From Aureimonas ureilytica (GTDB lineage: Bacteria; Pseudomonadota; Alphaproteobacteria; Rhizobiales; Rhizobiaceae): 64,000 nucleotides of DNA. The DNA lies in assembly GCF_001475935.1 (NCBI RefSeq), contig NZ_LDQA01000013.1, forward strand, positions 1 through 64,000, given 5' to 3'. This document shows positions 60,121-64,000 of this stretch, one piece after another. Within the stretch, counting starts at the first letter, position 1; each line of letters begins with the position of its first letter. The notes beneath the pieces are model-generated. The model searched no databases. It was not told the DNA's origin and saw only the letters and a program-made list of their open reading frames with translations. The translations under genes and the position numbers were made by a program.

Positions 60121-60495
60121 TTAGAGGTCTCCGATCCTAGAACAATGACCTGCCGAAATGCGCCATCCGTGTTCGTCTTGGTGCCAGATCCGAGTGTAGG
60201 CAAATGTGCCGGATACCGGATTCTGGTCGTACATCGCTTCGAGCCTTGCCTTGGTCGTTACGACGATGAATCCGTGCAGAGGATGAAAGGCAGTCTCGAA
60301 AAGATCAAGACGCTGGATGCATAAGACCCGGCTGCGGTGGGCCTCCAAATCCTCTTCCTTGGTCATCACGTTTCCCATCGGACCCGTGAAGACGAGATCG
60401 TCATCGATCAATTCTGACAACGTCTCGACGTCCCCGGCAATCATCGCCGTCCGAAGCTTCTCCTCGCAGGCCAATATGTCCTGGGCTTCCCGCAT
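60121..60495 (-). CDS. NTF2-like (DUF4440-type) protein
   Basis: A 124-residue cytoplasmic protein with the DUF4440/SnoaL pattern: ILACEEKLRTAMIAGDVETL, IDDDLVFTGPMGNVMTKEED and TFAYTRIWHQDEHGWRISAG. ATG 60495 gives the canonical start; a longer start adds nine residues. Substrate unknown. It lies between repeat copies A and B. Confidence 0.75.
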   Translation of the reverse strand: MREAQDILACEEKLRTAMIAGDVETLSELIDDDLVFTGPMGNVMTKEEDLEAHRSRVLCIQRLDLFETAFHPLHGFIVVTTKARLEAMYDQNPVSGTFAYTRIWHQDEHGWRISAGHCSRIGDL

Positions 60496-60599
60496 TGCCG
60501 CTCCTGATACAGTCCGTCGCACAGAACCTACGTGGATCTGGCCGGTCGAGGAAGGGCCGCATTCGCAAGCATCTTTCTCGGAAACTACCTAGTAGCTTT

Positions 60600-60714
60600 C
60601 CACCCCGTCCGGTCTCCTGCGGCCTAGAAAGTGGATGTCCGCAAGCGGTCCATCTGCTAGCGACCCAACGCTTCCTTGGCCTGGTCCTTTGCGATCTCCA
60701 AGAAGCGGTCCTAG
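60600..60714 (+). repeat. Dispersed intergenic repeat, copy B
   Basis: Begins ccaccccgtccggtc, contains aagcggtccatctgct and ends agcggtcctag. The interval between the tagcgaccc and agcgg blocks is again 46 bp. It is more diverged in the tail than copies A and C. It lies in the promoter region of the GNAT gene. Confidence 0.65.
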
Positions 60715-60746
60715 ACTGCAGATCGTTTTGGTTTTCGAGCGTTCAA

Positions 60747-61481
60747 ATGTCCCTAGTTTGGCATGTCGAAGAGGTCGCTCTGAACGTCCGTCCCTCACCC
60801 GTGGAGACTTATCAGGACGGCTGGTTGATCCGGGCCTCCGGCGGCACGGTGCGACGGACGAACTGCATCAGTCCGACGCCTTTTCGGTCGGACGATTTCA
60901 CATCTGTACTCGCCGCTGGCGAGGCCCTGTATCATCGGCTCGGGCGACCGACGATCGTCAAGATCCTGTCGATCGGCGACGATGTCGACGAGATGCTCGC
61001 TGATCGCGGCTATACCATTGATGCTCCCAGTCAGGTTCTTTTGGCCCCCGACATCGCGAGTCGGTCCCGATCCAAAGCAGTGGCAGTCGAGACGGGAGCC
61101 GTGCCTGCGGATTGGATCGAGGCTTGGATGGCGTTCGGTGGCTCGCCCCCGGCTGGCAGCTTTCTGAGTGCGTCCTTGTCAGCCATAACCTTGCCTGCTG
61201 CTTATGCATCGTATCGGCAGAAGGGCGAGATCGTTGCCTTGGCGTACGGCATCATCCATCGCGGCATTCTCGGTATCGACGCCGTCGCGACAAGACCTGA
61301 TGCGCGGGGACGAGGGCTGGCGGGGCAGGTTGTGTCGAGCCTCCAGAATTGGGCGCATCAGAACAAGGCGACGTCCGCCTGTTTGTCGGTCCTGGCCGAC
61401 AACCCGGCCGCACATGCCCTCTACCGTCGAACAGGATTTGTCCGCCATCTCTACGACTACCACTATCGCCTAAGGGATTAA
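60747..61481 (+). CDS. GNAT-family N-acetyltransferase
   Basis: A 244-residue acetyltransferase with a divergent N-terminal half (VETYQDGWLIRASGGTVRRT) and a GNAT core (about 165-235): VALAYGIIHRGILGIDAVAT, RPDARGRGLAGQVVSSLQNW (acetyl-CoA binding R/Q-x2-G-x-G/A) and NPAAHALYRRTGFVRHLYDY. ATG 60747 is chosen by domain fit. The acceptor substrate is unknown. It is flanked by repeat copies B and C. Confidence 0.8.
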   Translation: MSLVWHVEEVALNVRPSPVETYQDGWLIRASGGTVRRTNCISPTPFRSDDFTSVLAAGEALYHRLGRPTIVKILSIGDDVDEMLADRGYTIDAPSQVLLAPDIASRSRSKAVAVETGAVPADWIEAWMAFGGSPPAGSFLSASLSAITLPAAYASYRQKGEIVALAYGIIHRGILGIDAVATRPDARGRGLAGQVVSSLQNWAHQNKATSACLSVLADNPAAHALYRRTGFVRHLYDYHYRLRD

Positions 61482-61539
61482 GCCATGCGTCGAACCGCAG
61501 CTAAGTAGCCCTGACAGCCGAAAGCTGCCTGACCGGTTT

Positions 61540-61654
61540 CCACCCCGTTCAGTCTCAGACCGCCAAGAAAGCGGACGCTCGAAAGCGGTCCATCCGCTAT
61601 CGACCCTTCTAAGACCACCAGCGGCGACGCCGACCCGCCCCGAAGCGGACGTTC
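61540..61654 (+). repeat. Dispersed intergenic repeat, copy C
   Basis: Begins ccaccccgttcagtc, contains aaagcggtccatccgct and ends agcggacgttc; the tatcgaccc and agcggac blocks start 46 bp apart. It reaches the 3' end of the LysE-type gene at 61653. Confidence 0.7.
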
Positions 61655-62294
61655 ACGCTCGCCGCCATCCGGCTGCCAGGACGCCCGCGCCGATCATGAA
61701 CGAGCCGCCCGTCCGGTTCACCCAGCGCTGGACGTTGGGCTTGCGGATCGAGGACCGGGCGGCGGATGCGAGCAGAGCGTAGAGCGCGGCATTCAGCGTC
61801 GCCAGAACTAGGAACGTCGCCTCGAAGATTGCGAGCTGCGGCAGGAGGGGTCGGGCCGTGTCTAGGAACTGGGGCAGGAAGGCGACGAAGAAGACGAGAC
61901 CCTTCGGGTTGAGCGCGGTGACGACGTAGGTGTGAAGGAAGATGCATAGCGGGCGCTCGCGTCCCGCAGAGGCCTCGCCTTCACCACCCTCCTCGGTGCC
62001 GAGGGAACGCACTGGTGCGCGCCATAGCTTGATCCCGAGATAGACGAGGTAGGCCGCGCCCATCCATTTAAGGGTCGTGAACAGCGTGGCCGACGTGGCG
62101 AGAAGCGCGCCGAGCCCCAGCATCGATGCGGTCATGGCGGTGAAGTCGCCGAGCGCGACGCCGGCGACCGTGGCTGTCGCGATCCGGCGGCCGTGGCTGA
62201 GGGCGTAGGAGACGACGAGCAGGAGCGTGGGTCCAGGGATGGCGAGAAGAACGGCGGAGGCCGCCGCGAAGGCAAGCCAATGTTCCAGCGACAT
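61653..62294 (-). CDS. LysE/RhtB-family exporter
   Basis: A 213-residue inner-membrane protein with about six spans: LAFAAASAVLLAIPGPTLLL (conserved Pro-Gly-Pro), VAGVALGDFTAMTASMLGLG, TLKWMGAAYLVYLGIKLWRA and TALNPKGLVFFVAFLPQFLD. LysE/RhtB proteins export amino acids or derivatives. ATG 62294 (MSLEHWLAFA) is the best start; the upstream extension is inside the spacer. It lies 71 bp after the nitroreductase gene and may be in its operon. Confidence 0.85.
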   Translation of the reverse strand: MSLEHWLAFAAASAVLLAIPGPTLLLVVSYALSHGRRIATATVAGVALGDFTAMTASMLGLGALLATSATLFTTLKWMGAAYLVYLGIKLWRAPVRSLGTEEGGEGEASAGRERPLCIFLHTYVVTALNPKGLVFFVAFLPQFLDTARPLLPQLAIFEATFLVLATLNAALYALLASAARSSIRKPNVQRWVNRTGGSFMIGAGVLAAGWRRA

Positions 62295-62365
62295 GGGTGT
62301 CGGCTCCATGCGGCGGGAGCTGAGAGCAATCCATCGAAACGGGATCAGCGCAAGTCCTGCCAAGG

Positions 62366-62962
62366 CTACCAATCGCCTGCACCGTCGGCACCACCGATCG
62401 CCGTCACCACGATCTCGTCCAACGGCTTGCGGGACCGAGGCGCCCGCTCGCGCTCATGCAACGCGGGCGGCAAGCTCTCCGGGGCGCCGAGGTAGCCGAC
62501 GGCGATCACCGTGACGGGAACCAGATCGGGCGGGATGGCGGCGACCGTGCGAACCCGCTCCGCGTCGAAGCCCGCCATCTGGTGGACGTGGAGATCGAGG
62601 GCGCTGGCTTGGAGCGTCAGGTGCGCGACAGCCTGACCAAGATCGTAGCGGGCGTGCGGGTGGGGCGTACCGTCCGGCTTCAGGGGCCGCTCCAGCGCCA
62701 GGATCAGGAGCGGGGCTTGGGTCGCCCAGACCGCGTTCGTGTCCGTCAAGCAGCTTGCGAGCCCATCGAACGCGTCGGTTCCCCTCGCACCATGGGCGAA
62801 GGCCCAAGGCTGGAGGTTGTTGGCGGACGGTGCCCAGCGCGCCGCCTCGAACAGCGTCGCGACGACGTCATTGGGAACGGGAAGGCTTGCGAAGGCCCGC
62901 GGGCTTCGCCGGGACGCCAGGAGAGGGTGAAGCGTCGGCTCTGCGAGGATGGTCTGGGACAT
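62366..62962 (-). CDS. Nitroreductase-family flavoprotein
   Basis: A 198-residue protein: LLASRRSPRAFASLPVPNDV (FMN-phosphate Arg-Arg-Ser), LFEAARWAPSANNLQPWAFA, and YDLGQAVAHLTLQASALDLH, then IAVGYLGAPESLPPALHERE. It should bind FMN and reduce nitro or quinone compounds with NAD(P)H. ATG 62962 gives MSQTILAEPTLHPLL. It is divergent from the LysR gene over 99 bp, the classic regulator-target arrangement. Confidence 0.85.
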   Translation of the reverse strand: MSQTILAEPTLHPLLASRRSPRAFASLPVPNDVVATLFEAARWAPSANNLQPWAFAHGARGTDAFDGLASCLTDTNAVWATQAPLLILALERPLKPDGTPHPHARYDLGQAVAHLTLQASALDLHVHQMAGFDAERVRTVAAIPPDLVPVTVIAVGYLGAPESLPPALHERERAPRSRKPLDEIVVTAIGGADGAGDW

Positions 62963-63061
62963 GGGGTTGGTCTCCGGTTCGCCCCGTCCTGCCATCGGGC
63001 GCGCCGTGGTCCCAGCGCAGAATTCGCGATAGGGTGTGCGACGAGATCACAGGTTCGACGT

Positions 63062-63985
63062 ATGCCGCGCAAGCTCCCGCCTCTGTCTGCCGCGCTCGCC
63101 TTCGAGGCGACGGTTCGCCTTGGCACGACGGTCGCGGCAGCCGCCGAGATCGGCGTGACGCACGGGGCGGTCAGCCGGCGGATCGGACAGTTGGAAGCGT
63201 GGCTCGGCCGTCCCCTCTTCCGCCGTGAGGGTGGGCGCCTCGTGCCGAACGACGAAGGCGTGGCCTACGCGGACATGCTCGCTCGCACCTTCGACCTCAT
63301 TGAGAAGGGAACCCGATCGGTCGCCGACGAGGGCGAGCGGGTGGTTCGCGTCAACACGACAGCCTCGTTTGCGGCTGAATGGCTCCTGCCGCGCTTGGCC
63401 CGCTTCCGAAGCACCCACCCGGATGTCGAGGTCTGGGTGGACGAGACGAAGAACCATGTCGATCCTCGGTCGGGCGGCTGCGATGTTGCGATCCGCATGG
63501 GAAGCAGACCCCAGCCCGCAGGCGGTGCGGAAGCCTTGATAACGGACCGCCTCGTGCCCGTCTGCACGCCGGAGATGGCGCGTCAGCTCGTCCGCCCCGC
63601 CGATCTGCAAGACGTCCCCCTTCTGCACGACCTCGACCCCGCCGCGCAGTGGAGCCGCTGGGCGTCGCTTTTCTGTCCAACTGACGGTCCGCCGGACGAC
63701 CGCCTCGGACGCGGGCAGCGCTTCGCCAGTTCTTCGCTTCTCCTACAAGCGGCTGCGTCGGGTCAGGGCGTCGCGCTTGTGCATGAGCGACTGGCCGAGC
63801 GGTGGATCGGCGATGGGCGGCTCGTCCAGCCGTTCTCCGAGGCGGTGGATCTGGGCGAGGCGCATTGGATCGTCGTCCGCTCGACTGATACGCATCGCCG
63901 CCCGCTCCGACGGTTCCTCATATGGCTGCGCGAGGAAGCGGGTAGACCAGTGGGCGAACGGCAGCTTTCTCCAATGTTGGTTTGA
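63062..63985 (+). CDS. LysR-type regulator (GcvA-like)
   Basis: A 307-residue LysR protein of the GcvA-like subgroup: LPPLSAALAFEATVRLGTTV, AEIGVTHGAVSRRIGQLEAW and a substrate-binding part with VRVNTTASFAAEWLLPRLAR and GRGQRFASSSLLLQAAASGQ. It faces the nitroreductase gene and probably regulates it and the LysE-type exporter. The stop is 15 bp from the window end. Complete. Confidence 0.85.
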   Translation: MPRKLPPLSAALAFEATVRLGTTVAAAAEIGVTHGAVSRRIGQLEAWLGRPLFRREGGRLVPNDEGVAYADMLARTFDLIEKGTRSVADEGERVVRVNTTASFAAEWLLPRLARFRSTHPDVEVWVDETKNHVDPRSGGCDVAIRMGSRPQPAGGAEALITDRLVPVCTPEMARQLVRPADLQDVPLLHDLDPAAQWSRWASLFCPTDGPPDDRLGRGQRFASSSLLLQAAASGQGVALVHERLAERWIGDGRLVQPFSEAVDLGEAHWIVVRSTDTHRRPLRRFLIWLREEAGRPVGERQLSPMLV

Positions 63986-64000
63986 AACCGGACAGTCGGC

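Overview
The window looks like part of a large plasmid or plasmid-derived accessory region of an alphaproteobacterium, probably Rhizobiales (Aureimonas/Methylobacterium-like). This is inferred from high GC, a RepA_C-type iteron replicon, a Ti-type TraA relaxase-helicase, and DUF1127, DUF3572 and host-attachment genes typical of that order. No rRNA, tRNA or CRISPR array was seen.

Layout. (1) 1-5.6 kb: an IS5/IS427-type insertion sequence, then a plasmid core made of an 11-bp phased GAACC array (candidate centromere), parA, a small basic partition partner, repA, and about 12 iterons of 17 bp beside a CAGAA-rich strip. A nucleotidyltransferase (AbiEii-like) toxin cassette follows, framed by 35-bp perfect inverted repeats. 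(2) 5.6-17 kb: a decayed metallophosphoesterase, a GIY-YIG protein, a broken hypothetical gene, a candidate oriT and a 1306-aa TraA. After these come a mirrored pair of small coiled-coil membrane proteins, relics of IS5 and IS6 elements, a small AT-richer module with a double helix-turn-helix protein, and a decayed IS3 element beside a truncated IS6 copy. (3) 17-30 kb: an amine-catabolism island with a three-PAS protein, an AAA+/Fis activator lacking GAFTGA, a polyamine-type ABC importer, a PuuC-like aldehyde dehydrogenase, a PuuR-like repressor (with an IS630 element just after it), a class III aminotransferase and a second aldehyde dehydrogenase. (4) 30-37 kb: a GC-richer, leftward five-gene operon gcdH - CoA-transferase - etfB - etfA - hbd with a divergent LysR gene whose end is fused to a complete IS6-family element. 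(5) 37-53 kb: small conserved alphaproteobacterial genes, a SRAP protein, a ClpP-like/PAN protein, a NUC1 nuclease, and a surface-polysaccharide group (two acyltransferases, an O-antigen ligase-like protein, a GT2) followed by an RTX-repeat protein. (6) 53-64 kb: an ECF sigma/anti-sigma operon, LysR, a uracil-DNA-glycosylase-like protein, a TDT transporter, a DUF305 plus beta-propeller pair, NTF2-like, GNAT, LysE and nitroreductase genes, a final LysR gene, and a four-copy intergenic repeat.

How the genes work together. Regions 3 and 4 together could convert an imported diamine such as cadaverine, or 5-aminovalerate, through glutarate semialdehyde, glutarate and glutaryl-CoA to acetoacetyl-CoA, with only a crotonase missing. 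This is inference; the two blocks have different composition and meet at a visible junction near 30.0 kb. In region 6, two promoters share GGGAAT-N16-CGTCTT, one before the sigma-factor operon and one before the DUF305/beta-propeller pair, which suggests a small ECF regulon contained in the window.
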